Part shown: positions 1 to 8,173 of the stretch, piece by piece
Position numbering within the stretch: the first letter of the stretch is position 1
Layout: each line of letters begins with the position of its first letter
NCBI GenBank assembly: GCA_043762265.1
Contig: JAYUMV010000501.1
Span: 1 to 12,140 of the forward strand
Origin: JANXLO01 sp043762265
GTDB taxonomy: Bacteria; Armatimonadota; Chthonomonadetes; Chthonomonadales; Chthonomonadaceae
Direction: 5' to 3'
DNA: 12,140 nt
Notes under the pieces: model-generated
Database searches by the model: none
Seen by the model: only the letters and a program-made list of their open reading frames with translations
Told to the model about the DNA's origin: nothing
Position numbers and translations under genes: made by a program

Positions 1-3000
1 AACCAGGAGAAGCCGCCGTTTTTGCACTCGAAGGTGACCAGTCGCTGATAACCGACATTGATATACTGCTCGGCCTTCATCTGCAACTCGGGATTGATCT
101 TCCGGGTCGTCTTCAGGTAGTCCAGCACCAGCAGATCGGGATAGGTGGTCGAACTGGTCTGCTCGAAACAGCCGCCCGGCATCTGGAGAATGCCGTCCAA
201 CCCCTCGACGACCTGGCTGAACGCGCCGGGATAGAGCTTCACATAGCAGGCGCTCGCGCCCTTGATTGCATCGGCAGGCACCGTGAACGTCTTCTCCGAC
301 TTGTGTTCCAGCCGGTCGTTAATGGCGACATCGGTCCGTTTCCCGTTGGGTGTCACTTCGACCTGACGGCGCACCGCATCCGAGAGTTTGCTGCCTTTCG
401 CCGTGACCATCAAGGCGTGGTTGCCTATGACGTTGACCGTAATAGGATAGTAGACGACCTTCACCTGCCCGCTCTCGATCTTCAGGTTCTGCGTCGCGGA
501 GCCCTGCAATCGGAACCAGGGTTGCGTCTCCAACTCCAGCGCGACGGTCTGCGCGGTCGGCAGATAGTTGTAGACCGCGACGGGGATCTCGATGTGATCG
601 TCTTTCGTGAGCGAGAGCGGCAGATCGATGTCCACAAAGAAGTCCTGGAAGACTTTGACGCCGCTGGTCGCGCTGCCGAGCTGCCCGTTCATGCTGTTCG
701 CCATCGCGCTCAGCCGCCAGGTGGTGATCGAGTCCGCCATCGGCATGCGGATCTCGGCCTGCCCTTTGTCGTCGGTCAGCAGCATCGGGTTCCAGTACAT
801 GGTCTCCGGGAAGTACTCGCGCACACGCGGCGCGCTGCCGCCGCTCCCTCCGGCTTCGGAAGTGCTCTTTTCTTTATCGTATTTCACGAACAGCGATCCG
901 TCCTTGGTCGCCAGCAGATTGTCCACATTTTCGGGCAACATATCCGCCCTGGCGGCCTTGAACATGGCTCTCGCCGGCATTCCCGCTCCCCTTCCAGCGC
1001 CGCCAAAACCGCCGCCCCGCCCTGCGCCGAACTGCATCGCCCCATTGAAAACCCTGTCGCCCCCATCCCGCAAGCCGCTGCGGAGGCTCCAAGCAGACTG
1101 TGAGACGCCAAGGATATCATCGCCGGTGCCCCACTTGCCATCCGGCCCGGCGGAGTCGAGCAGCGTATAGACATAATAGATCGTCTGGCCGTTCATGTCG
1201 GACTTATAAAAATGTCCCCAGGGATCAAGCAGGTCGGCCTCTTTGAGATAGCCTTTCTCGACCAGTTTCATGAGCGAATCGGCAGCGCTCAACGGCGTTT
1301 TCGTATCTGCTTGATATTTTACGACCGCGTTCCAGATCTTCTGCTGCGCCAGCGACATCAGATTCACCACTTTGACGCGCACCGCTTCGAATCGCTGGTC
1401 GTAGGTATCGACCTGGATCTCGAAATCGTCTTTGCGCGGCACGGCGCAGAGCAGCATGGCCGCCGCTCGCTGCCGCTCGACATCCCGCCTTACCGGGATC
1501 GGACCGGGCTGAAGTTCCAGCAGGCCGGTCGGACGCAGGCCGTGGATCTCGTACTTCGGCTCCATCAACTCTTTTTCGAGCAGGAAATAGACCTTCTCCA
1601 GACCGGGCTGAAGTTCGGAGAGCGCGAAGACGCTCTCGTCTACCATCGCCAGACCGAGCGCGGCCTGCACGGGTCGATGCTGCTGGTCGTGTACCGAGAA
1701 CTTGAGGATCGCATCGCCGCCCGGCTTGTACTCCTGCTTGTCGGCGGTGATCTTGATGTCGAGGTCGTCGGCAGGCGAGACCAGAATCGTGCGGGTGTCC
1801 CGGATGATCTCCTCCGAGGGCAGAATCTTGTAGGCGTGGATTTCGAGCGTACCGACCATGTCGTGGGTGAGCGGCAGGGTGAAGTGGCTGTCGTTGCCGT
1901 TCAACGCTTCGGCACGGGTCAGGATCGTCTGCTTATTTCGGACCACATCCAGGTAGAGGGCGCCGCCTTTCTGGGAACAGAGTGCGGCCAGATTAAGCCG
2001 GTCCCCGACCTTCGCCAGGGTCTTGTCGGTCCGCAGGATCAGCCCATCCTGCGTGGCAGCGAACTGCAGCGTCTGCACATTCGTGGCTTTCCGACCCTTG
2101 TCGTCGGTCGCCGTCACGTTCAACACGACCGGTGCGTTTCCTGGCGTAAAGTCGTAGGCTGCCAGGCCCATCTCATCCGTCTTCAGCGTCTTCACACCGG
2201 GCAGTTTCGCCTGCGATGCGGTGGTGTTGGTGGCAGTTCCAGGAGAGGCGGCGGGCTTCCCGCCCTGCGGCGGAACTACGGACGTGACGCCCACCTCGAT
2301 GGAGGCCGCTTTGAGCGGAGCGCCGTCCGGTGTAGCGGCAGAGATATAGATGCGGTTGGCGACGTTCGGCACGAGGCCGCGATGCTCCGACACGACGACC
2401 AGAGAGATCGGCTCTTTCACGACCGGAACGTTGAGATGCGCTTCCTGCTTGTGGTCCGCCGTATCTGTGAGCGAGACGGCGAACTCGACGACGCCTTTGC
2501 CCTGCTCGAAAGACTGTCCGACGAAACTATTCGGGAGCGTGTATCGGAAAGTGTAAGCGCCGACAGCGCTGGTCGTACCGGTCAGCTCCTTCAACTTTGT
2601 CACGCCGATGTCGAGCGTATTGACCGTCAGGGTGACTTTGCCATCCGCTACGGGCTTGCCGAAGAAGTAGTTGGCTTTGACGGTGCCGTGCACCTCTTCT
2701 CCAGGCAGATAGTAGGGCTTGTCGGTGGTGACGGCGAGTTTGTACTTCGGGAGGACATAGCGCTGCACCGTGACCTTCTTCTCCGTCTGCCCCTGCGGCA
2801 GGATGGCGCGCAGGGTAAAGGTGCCCATATTCACTTCATCGGCCAGAACGAAGTCGGCGCTGGCCAGCCCGAAGGCGGTCAGTCTGCCGCGTTTCTTGAA
2901 GACCTTGTTGCCGCGCGCATCCTCGACCTCGAACGTGACCGGCTGATCGGCGAGGGCTTTGCGGGTCGCCATGTCGAGCGCGAGGGAGCGGATATGGATC

Positions 3001-3527
3001 GTTTGACCGGGCTGATAGAGGGGTTTGTCGGTGGTGAGCAGCACCTGCACCGATTCCGCCAACTGAATCGGCTGCTCGATGGTGTCTGCTCCGAGCGGTG
3101 ACTTCACCTCGATATGGAGTTGGTAGGCGCCCGGATCGGACATCGGGGCGGTAAAGCCGGCGTCGAGCGTGCCGAGCCCATTCGTCGTCCCCGTGTAAAG
3201 GGTCTGCATGGGGATAGTTTTGCCGTTCTCCTGACGGCCCAGCCCCAGGGTGACATGCGCCCGCACGGGTTTGCCGGTCTGATGGTCCAGCACAATGACG
3301 CGCAGTCCGGCGGGGCCGCCGCGCAGCCAGTTGCGCTGGCCCAGCACACGGGTCTCCAGGGGGGAGACCGTAAACTCCGACTTCGGGTCCGTTTTCGCGG
3401 CCTTCGTGTGGCGTCCCATCGTGAGGGCATTTCCCACGAGATCGTTCCGTTGTTGCGCCAGCGACGGCGCATTCCCCAGCCCGACGCACAGCGTAAGGCC
3501 GGCACAGGCGAGCAGAGAGTAACGCAT
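1..3527 (-). CDS. Bacterial alpha-2-macroglobulin family protein with thioester motif, C-terminus outside window
   Basis: Reading from ATG at 3527 to the left edge the frame stays open for 1175 codons; in-frame motifs were checked near both ends and in the middle. Sec signal peptide: residues 1-25, with a likely signal peptidase I cut after PSLA and no lipobox in a normal place. Family landmarks in order: MG2-like strand TTDKPLYQPGQ near residue 160; MG3 start RYVLPKYKLAV near 256; bait-region-domain end MVDESVFAL from 628; A2M/MG7 start FPETMYWNP near 907; thioester GGCFEQ with Cys1120 and Gln1123; helical thioester domain ending at GGFSW at the edge. Known role of the family: the thioester covalently traps proteases that cut a bait segment, in the periplasm. 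Residues about 640-905 are unusual: a GspG-like module (716-805) and a Gly-rich stretch (829-850). SD AAGGAG lies about 8 nt upstream. The gene follows the ABC ATPase by 103 bp, probably in the same operon. About 400-600 residues are probably missing. Confidence 0.95.
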   Translation of the reverse strand, partial: MRYSLLACAGLTLCVGLGNAPSLAQQRNDLVGNALTMGRHTKAAKTDPKSEFTVSPLETRVLGQRNWLRGGPAGLRVIVLDHQTGKPVRAHVTLGLGRQENGKTIPMQTLYTGTTNGLGTLDAGFTAPMSDPGAYQLHIEVKSPLGADTIEQPIQLAESVQVLLTTDKPLYQPGQTIHIRSLALDMATRKALADQPVTFEVEDARGNKVFKKRGRLTAFGLASADFVLADEVNMGTFTLRAILPQGQTEKKVTVQRYVLPKYKLAVTTDKPYYLPGEEVHGTVKANYFFGKPVADGKVTLTVNTLDIGVTKLKELTGTTSAVGAYTFRYTLPNSFVGQSFEQGKGVVEFAVSLTDTADHKQEAHLNVPVVKEPISLVVVSEHRGLVPNVANRIYISAATPDGAPLKAASIEVGVTSVVPPQGGKPAASPGTATNTTASQAKLPGVKTLKTDEMGLAAYDFTPGNAPVVLNVTATDDKGRKATNVQTLQFAATQDGLILRTDKTLAKVGDRLNLAALCSQKGGALYLDVVRNKQTILTRAEALNGNDSHFTLPLTHDMVGTLEIHAYKILPSEEIIRDTRTILVSPADDLDIKITADKQEYKPGGDAILKFSVHDQQHRPVQAALGLAMVDESVFALSELQPGLEKVYFLLEKELMEPKYEIHGLRPTGLLELQPGPIPVRRDVERQRAAAMLLCAVPRKDDFEIQVDTYDQRFEAVRVKVVNLMSLAQQKIWNAVVKYQADTKTPLSAADSLMKLVEKGYLKEADLLDPWGHFYKSDMNGQTIYYVYTLLDSAGPDGKWGTGDDILGVSQSAWSLRSGLRDGGDRVFNGAMQFGAGRGGGFGGAGRGAGMPARAMFKAARADMLPENVDNLLATKDGSLFVKYDKEKSTSEAGGSGGSAPRVREYFPETMYWNPMLLTDDKGQAEIRMPMADSITTWRLSAMANSMNGQLGSATSGVKVFQDFFVDIDLPLSLTKDDHIEIPVAVYNYLPTAQTVALELETQPWFRLQGSATQNLKIESGQVKVVYYPITVNVIGNHALMVTAKGSKLSDAVRRQVEVTPNGKRTDVAINDRLEHKSEKTFTVPADAIKGASACYVKLYPGAFSQVVEGLDGILQMPGGCFEQTSSTTYPDLLVLDYLKTTRKINPELQMKAEQYINVGYQRLVTFECKNGGFSW
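1110..1382 (-). other. GspG/pseudopilin-like module inside the A2M bait-region position
   Basis: A2M residues 716-805 read like the soluble part of a type II secretion major pseudopilin. An amphipathic helix (ALQ-like segment SLAQQKIWNAVVKYQ) leads to LVEKGYL (755-761). Next comes DPWG (768-771), then a Tyr-rich strand, and finally SAGPDGKWGTGDDI (792-805), which matches the GspG-style Asp/Gly calcium-binding loop. The hydrophobic prepilin leader helix is absent, so this is not a pilin gene. Frame is continuous with the A2M on both sides, so it is an in-frame insertion and not a separate ORF. Function in this place is unknown; it may act as a metal-bound spacer or a protease target. Confidence 0.75.
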
Positions 3528-3540
3528 GACAACACTCCTT

Positions 3541-3558
3541 CCTCCCGGCCCTCCCGGC
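3541..3558 (-). repeat. Tandem 9-bp repeat just upstream of the A2M Shine-Dalgarno
   Basis: Two perfect head-to-tail copies of GCCGGGAGG (minus strand) lie immediately before AAGGAG and the A2M start codon. Each copy has a GGAGG core, so the start is preceded by three purine-rich SD-like blocks. This may be replication slippage. The two outer copies could act as standby ribosome sites, which is inference only. Confidence 0.7.
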
Positions 3559-3586
3559 CGGAAGCGACGACTGCATAGTTCCGGCC
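3556..3586 (-). other. Intergenic hairpin between ABC ATPase and A2M genes
   Basis: On the minus strand GGCCGGAA (3586-3579) pairs perfectly with TTCCGGCC (3563-3556) around a 15-nt loop. No U-run follows on the minus strand, so it is not an intrinsic terminator for the operon. It may moderate or process the mRNA between the transporter genes and the A2M. No promoter-like pair of boxes was evident in this 103-bp gap. Confidence 0.5.
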
Positions 3587-3630
3587 CTTTAGACGGGGGC
3601 AGGCGTCAAAGCGTTACCATCTCCCCGGTC

Positions 3631-4974
3631 TTATCCGCCGGAGGAAGCGGAGTCCGGCGATTCGCGGTAGAACGTTCCCTCCTGATCGTCGTAGGCGAAG
3701 AGTTCGGCGTAGCGTCCCCAATCGATGGCAGTGTCGAGTTGGCGTTCGGCCTCTTCTTCACTGAAGCACACGTAAAGTTCGCGCAGGACAGCCTCCCGAC
3801 GCACACGTCCATTGGCGGCGTTCTTGAGCAGACGCAGAATATGCTGGATCAACTGCACATGCGCGACGGCCTGATCGCGGAAGACGACCTTCTCCTCCAG
3901 AACTCCTGCGACGGCGAAATGAACTCCGGTCGCTGTCAGGTAGACATCGCCCTTCTCGATATTGCCGAGGTCCAGCATATCGATCGCCTGCACCAGGGGC
4001 AGCAGATCGTCCACCTCCATCTGCAACTCGCGGCCCAGCGCATAGATGTCCTCGCGGTCTCCATCGGCATGCAGCCGCTCGACCAGACCCGTTACCTGTC
4101 CGACAGGCACATGAGGCAGAGACTGAAATGCGCGTGCGGAAGCTTTGGTAGCCTGCACCACAGTCTCCGTGGCGCCGAAGGGCTCGACCGCCTCCTTGGG
4201 ATTGGTCATGACTCCGTAGAGGTAGTCCACCAGACGGACATGCTCGGGGTGCATCTTGCCGCGCTCCTCTACCGGCAGTCCGGGCATATCGACACGCACG
4301 ACGCCGGGATTGGAACCCATGACCACCAGGCGGTCGCCCATCACGACTGCCTCTTCGATGTTGTGCGTCACCATCACGATGGCTTTCGTGGGGATCTTGC
4401 GGGAGCGCCAGAGCGAGAGCAGCTCTTTCTTCAGGTTTTCGCCCGTCAGGACATCCAGCGCCGAGAACGGCTCGTCCATGAAAAGAATCTCCGGCTGCAC
4501 TACCAGCGCCCGTGCGAAGCCGACTCGCTGCCGCATGCCGCCGGAGAGTTCCTTGGGATAGGCGTCTTCGAATCCGTCCAGACCGATCACATCGATGGCT
4601 TCCAGGATCCGGCGGCGGCGCTGAATCTCCGGCACATCCGAGTTCAACAGGCCCACTTCGACATTCTGATAGACGGAAAGCCACGGAAAGAGCGCGAAGG
4701 TCTGAAACACGATCGCGACATGGGGGTTCGGCCCGGTCTGTACCGCGCCTTGAAACCGCACGGTCCCTTCCGAAGCCGCCGATAGCCCTGCCAGAATGCG
4801 CAGCAGCGAAGATTTCCCCGAACCGGACGGCCCCAGGATCGCGATGATCTCGCCTTCCCGAATATCCAGGTTTACATCCTGCAGCACCAGCATCCGCTTG
4901 GAACCATCGCCATAGTATTTGATGACCGACTCCGCGCTCAACAAGACGGTCTTATTCTGCACTGCGGTTGTCAT
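3631..4974 (-). CDS. ABC transporter ATPase, nitrate/sulfonate/taurine type, with AAA-associated C-terminal domain
   Basis: 447 aa; energises the permease encoded just upstream. Nucleotide-binding domain, residues 10-260: Walker A GPSGSGKS (48-55), Q-loop Gln91 in FQTFALFPW, signature LSGGMRQR (143-150), Walker B ILFMDEP with Glu168, D-loop SALD, H-loop His204. The FALFPWLSVYQNV pattern and the FSALDVLTGENL run are typical of the NrtD/SsuB/TauB group. Residues about 280-440 form an extra helical domain that fits the AAA-associated C-terminal family (PF09821), which often accompanies fused double permeases. This makes the protein far longer than the usual 250-270 aa. SD AAAGGAGGTG lies 4-5 nt before ATG. 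Separated from the permease stop by 19 bp. By family, substrates would be oxyanions or sulfonates, but the Mg2+ riboswitch upstream of the operon points elsewhere, so substrate is left open. Confidence 0.95.
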   Translation of the reverse strand: MTTAVQNKTVLLSAESVIKYYGDGSKRMLVLQDVNLDIREGEIIAILGPSGSGKSSLLRILAGLSAASEGTVRFQGAVQTGPNPHVAIVFQTFALFPWLSVYQNVEVGLLNSDVPEIQRRRRILEAIDVIGLDGFEDAYPKELSGGMRQRVGFARALVVQPEILFMDEPFSALDVLTGENLKKELLSLWRSRKIPTKAIVMVTHNIEEAVVMGDRLVVMGSNPGVVRVDMPGLPVEERGKMHPEHVRLVDYLYGVMTNPKEAVEPFGATETVVQATKASARAFQSLPHVPVGQVTGLVERLHADGDREDIYALGRELQMEVDDLLPLVQAIDMLDLGNIEKGDVYLTATGVHFAVAGVLEEKVVFRDQAVAHVQLIQHILRLLKNAANGRVRREAVLRELYVCFSEEEAERQLDTAIDWGRYAELFAYDDQEGTFYRESPDSASSGG

Positions 4975-4993
4975 GAGGCACCTCCTTTCAAAT

Positions 4994-6730
4994 CTAACCG
5001 AGTCGATAGCGGGTTTCGGCGAGAGCGTAGAGCGGTCGCCAGACGAAGCGATTCAAGAGCACGACGATGCCGGACATAGTCGCGATACCGAAGATGATAG
5101 CGGGCCAGTCGCCTTTTTCGGTCGCGGCGGCGACATAAGCGCCGAGGCCGTGCGCGGTCAGTTTGTGCGTGCCCCACGAGGCGACTTCGGCGACGATGCT
5201 GGCGTTCCAGGCGCCGCCTGCCGCGGTCAGGGCGCCGGTTACCCAGGCCGGGAAGATGGCAGGGAGAATGAGCGTTCGCCAAAGCGTCCAGCCGCGCAGT
5301 CGGAAGACCAGGGCCGCCTCGCGCAGGTCACCGGGCACCGCACTCGCACCGGCGATCACGTTGAACAAAATATACCATTGTGTGCCCAGCGCGATCAACA
5401 GGATGCTGCCCCATTCAAAGTTGACATGCAGCTTCAGAAAGATCAGCACCGCGACCGGGAAGATCAGATTCGCCGGAAACGACGCCCCGATCTGAACGAG
5501 AGGCTGCGCGATCCGGGCAAGTTTGGGCGTGAAGCCGATGCGCACTCCGACCGGCGTCCAGATCACCGTCGCCAGCACGACCATGATCGTGACGCGGAGC
5601 AGCGTCAAGATTCCGAGATAGACCACATGCAGGGCCTCCCGAACCGTCAGTTCACTGCGCACGACATTCAGGCTGCGGATCGCTCCATAGACAACCAGGG
5701 CCAGGAGTGCGATGGTAAAGCCTGTATTGATCGCCTGCCGTACGGCGGGAGGAAGCACCGGTCCCTTTGCGTCGCGAGCGGTGCGGGCGAACAAGGCGTC
5801 CAGTCTCTTGCCGAACGGAGCGAAAACACGCTTCTCCAGCGTATCGACCAACACCGATTTGCGTATCACATCCAGCACGAAGGAGGTCGGTTCGGCGGAC
5901 GAATCGGTCTGCTCGAACTTGAACTTCTGCGACCACGCGACGATTGGCCTCCAGAACAACTGATCCACGATGACCACGACGATGACCATCGTGAGAACGG
6001 CCCATGCAACCGCTTTCGTATCGCCCTTCTCGACGGCGGTCGCCATGTAGGAGCCGATGCCAGGCAGTTTGAAGTTGTTGCCGAGCACGGAGATCGCCTC
6101 CGACGCGGCTAGAAAGAACCAGCCTCCGCCGAAACTCATCATGCCGTTCCAGACCAGTCCGATCATACTGTAAGGCGCCTCCAGTTTGACGAAACGCTGC
6201 CACCAGTTCAGGCGGTAGATCGTAGTCGCCTCGCGCAGCTCCTTGGGAATGGTGCGCAGCGACTGGTAGAAGCTGAACGTCATGTTCCACGCCTGCCCGG
6301 TAAAGATGGCGAAGATGCTCGCGCACTCCAAGCCCATCAAGGAGCCGGGAAAGAGCGCCATAAACCCTGTCACCGTGATTGACAGGAATCCCAGCACCGG
6401 CACCGACTGCAAAATGTCGAGCAAAGGCACGAGTATTTTCTGCGCGCGCAGGTTGTAGGCGGCGATATAGCCGTAGACAAAGGTAAAGAGCAGGCTCGCC
6501 CCGAACGCCAGAAACATGCGCAGCAGCGAGCGTGCCGCATAGCCCGGCAACGCGTAGGGCGACAGGTCGATCTGCATGGTGACGGCGGGAACGAACGGCG
6601 TCCGCATCTCTTTCGTCAGATGCAGTACGCCGAATAGCAGTCCGAAAAAGGCGACGAACAGCACGAGGTCGCGCCAGCCAATCCGGTGGGAAGCGCGCAT
6701 CACCGGCGGTGTATAGGTCAGTCGTATCAT
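4994..6730 (-). CDS. Fused two-domain ABC transporter permease (duplicated BPD_transp_1)
   Basis: 578 aa inner-membrane protein made of two homologous permease halves, so one chain can replace the usual dimer. Half 1, residues 20-270: hydrophobic segments near 20-40, 68-93, 98-150 and 188-260, and EAA loop LREATTIYRLNWW at 166-178. Half 2, residues 330-578: segments near 335-355, 368-395, 408-432, 441-462, 490-512 and 543-562, and EAA loop LREAALVFRLRGW at 469-481. The duplication is also plain in GIGSYMATAVEKGD (225-238) against GLGAYVAAATEKGD (528-541) and in the closing FWRP and VWRP. The linker (270-330) is polar. SD AAAGGAGGG lies 6 nt before ATG, 21 bp after the porin stop. It belongs to the NrtB/TauC/SsuC-like permeases. 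No substrate-binding protein is encoded nearby in this operon, which is unusual for an importer. Substrate unknown; magnesium or a magnesium complex is the inference from the riboswitch. Confidence 0.95.
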   Translation of the reverse strand: MIRLTYTPPVMRASHRIGWRDLVLFVAFFGLLFGVLHLTKEMRTPFVPAVTMQIDLSPYALPGYAARSLLRMFLAFGASLLFTFVYGYIAAYNLRAQKILVPLLDILQSVPVLGFLSITVTGFMALFPGSLMGLECASIFAIFTGQAWNMTFSFYQSLRTIPKELREATTIYRLNWWQRFVKLEAPYSMIGLVWNGMMSFGGGWFFLAASEAISVLGNNFKLPGIGSYMATAVEKGDTKAVAWAVLTMVIVVVIVDQLFWRPIVAWSQKFKFEQTDSSAEPTSFVLDVIRKSVLVDTLEKRVFAPFGKRLDALFARTARDAKGPVLPPAVRQAINTGFTIALLALVVYGAIRSLNVVRSELTVREALHVVYLGILTLLRVTIMVVLATVIWTPVGVRIGFTPKLARIAQPLVQIGASFPANLIFPVAVLIFLKLHVNFEWGSILLIALGTQWYILFNVIAGASAVPGDLREAALVFRLRGWTLWRTLILPAIFPAWVTGALTAAGGAWNASIVAEVASWGTHKLTAHGLGAYVAAATEKGDWPAIIFGIATMSGIVVLLNRFVWRPLYALAETRYRLG

Positions 6731-6751
6731 CGCACCCTCCTTTCCTGCGCG

Positions 6752-8173
6752 CTAAAACTCCAAATGGGCGCGTACGGACAAGACAGAGACTGGACCACGG
6801 TCTCGATTATAGCCAGGATTGTTGATAAACTGATAGTCCAGCGCCAGCGCCAGCGGTTTCGCGACCTGATAGCTGTAGTAGGTCTCAACGATCCTTTCGG
6901 AGCCGTAGTTGAGTTTGCCGTCGCCGAGCAGGAAGCCAATACCGCCCGCCGCGAGATACTCCTTATGGGCGGCAGCGAGATCATTCTGGACAAAGGCCAG
7001 CGCCACACGATCCTCCGGCCGATGCCAGCGTTTTCCGGAGAGCTGTCCTCCCACCGAAAGGGAGCGATCCACTTCGGTATAGGCGAAGCTTTCCGTTGCG
7101 CCGTCGTCCCAGCCGTAGCGTGCGAAGAGGCCGGTCGCGCCTTCCTCCCCAAGCGGCTGCTCCAGATTCAGGCCAAACCCAAACTTATTGCGGTTCGAGC
7201 GGCGGGTCGCAGTGATATCGGGTGTCGTGCCGCTCTGTTGCGCCAGCATCAGCGCTTGCCGATAGTCGCCCATCGTGGCGATATTGCGATAGGCCAGCAG
7301 GCGCACAATCATCGGCCCCTTGTGACGGAGCAGTTTCGGGTGCGTCTCGACCTCGATCTGTTCGCCGCGTGCGTGGGTGAGGTTCTCCGCAAGATCCGGT
7401 CCGTTGGCGACCAGCGGCATCGCAAGGAGGCCGAACCTTACGGCGAAATCCGGGTTAACCCATTCGACCGCATAGCCGCGCGAATAGCCTCGGGTGTCAG
7501 CAGCGTAGTCATAGGCGGCGTTGTTGAGCAGCGCCCAGTTCATGAACTGCGTGCGGGTGCTGTTCGCGTAGGAGTTGACATCGAAGATATCGCTGGCGCC
7601 GAACTTGCCGTTGGTAAAGACCAGGCGGTGCGTGGGCTGCATCCCCTCGATCTGATTTTCGCTCGGCGTGATCTTCTCTTCCCCCTTACCGGTCGCCAGG
7701 GTGTAGCGGACGAAGTAACGTCCCAGATAGGGCTCCATGCCGAGCGTAGGATTGCGAATCACGTCTCCATTGGTGAAGCCCGCCAGACCGAGCGCCTGAC
7801 TTACTCCGTTGCCGCGCGCCATCTCCGGATTGACGAATAATTCCAGTCCACGCGTCAGGCGAACTCCGGCGTAGAGGGTGTACGTATCGGACAGTTCGTT
7901 TTCGTTGCGCGCGAGCAGGCTGTTTGCGCCCGAATACGGGCTGTGGAATTTGAACAGATTCTGATCGATCAGCGTCACCTGCAGGCCCAGTTCATAGGGC
8001 AACAGGGGCTTTTTCTCGGCAGTCGGCGGCAGGCTGGCCTGCGCAGTGTTTCTCTGAGGGGTCGGGGTGGCCTGGGCACGCACGACTCCAGGAGTGAGCA
8101 GGGCGCACAAGCCGAAACCGATCAGAACAGAGGCCGTTCGGTTGATCTGCGACCAGGAAATTCGGGTTATCAT
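6752..8173 (-). CDS. OprB-like outer-membrane porin
   Basis: 473 aa from the chosen ATG. Residues 1 to about 35 are a Sec signal peptide (charged MITRISWSQINR, hydrophobic VLIGFGLCALL, cut near VRAQA). The mature protein alternates polar and hydrophobic residues, as in a beta-barrel. It contains GLELFVNPEMARGNGVS, RYFVRYTL, FNPG-like blocks and an ending typical of carbohydrate porins (ETYYSYQVAKPLALALDYQF, then NPGYNRDRGPVS), with a terminal Phe, the usual BAM-recognised last residue. Fits the OprB family (PF04966). The start at 8173 has GAGGGAG about 9 nt upstream. A longer reading from 8281 lacks an SD and would put residues before the signal peptide. First gene after the M-box leader, 21 bp before the permease, so it probably lets the same solute through the outer membrane. 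Family annotation as a sugar porin should not be taken as the substrate here. Confidence 0.9.
   Translation of the reverse strand: MITRISWSQINRTASVLIGFGLCALLTPGVVRAQATPTPQRNTAQASLPPTAEKKPLLPYELGLQVTLIDQNLFKFHSPYSGANSLLARNENELSDTYTLYAGVRLTRGLELFVNPEMARGNGVSQALGLAGFTNGDVIRNPTLGMEPYLGRYFVRYTLATGKGEEKITPSENQIEGMQPTHRLVFTNGKFGASDIFDVNSYANSTRTQFMNWALLNNAAYDYAADTRGYSRGYAVEWVNPDFAVRFGLLAMPLVANGPDLAENLTHARGEQIEVETHPKLLRHKGPMIVRLLAYRNIATMGDYRQALMLAQQSGTTPDITATRRSNRNKFGFGLNLEQPLGEEGATGLFARYGWDDGATESFAYTEVDRSLSVGGQLSGKRWHRPEDRVALAFVQNDLAAAHKEYLAAGGIGFLLGDGKLNYGSERIVETYYSYQVAKPLALALDYQFINNPGYNRDRGPVSVLSVRAHLEF

Noticed and set aside
1110..1382. A separate gspG gene or pilin
   Set aside because: The motif is in frame inside the A2M, with no prepilin leader and no start or stop of its own.
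1212..3101. 629-codon open frame on the plus strand
   Set aside because: It lies fully antisense to the A2M, whose frame carries clear family motifs. The antisense protein is Arg/His/Leu/Gly-rich without recognisable domains, which is typical of codon bias in GC-rich DNA.
3556..3586. Terminator splitting the A2M from the transporter operon
   Set aside because: The hairpin is real, but no U-run follows it on the minus strand.
3526..7840. Long plus-strand frames at 3526-4785, 4919-6112 and 6686-7840
   Set aside because: Antisense shadows of the ATPase, permease and porin; no domain sense and no SD.
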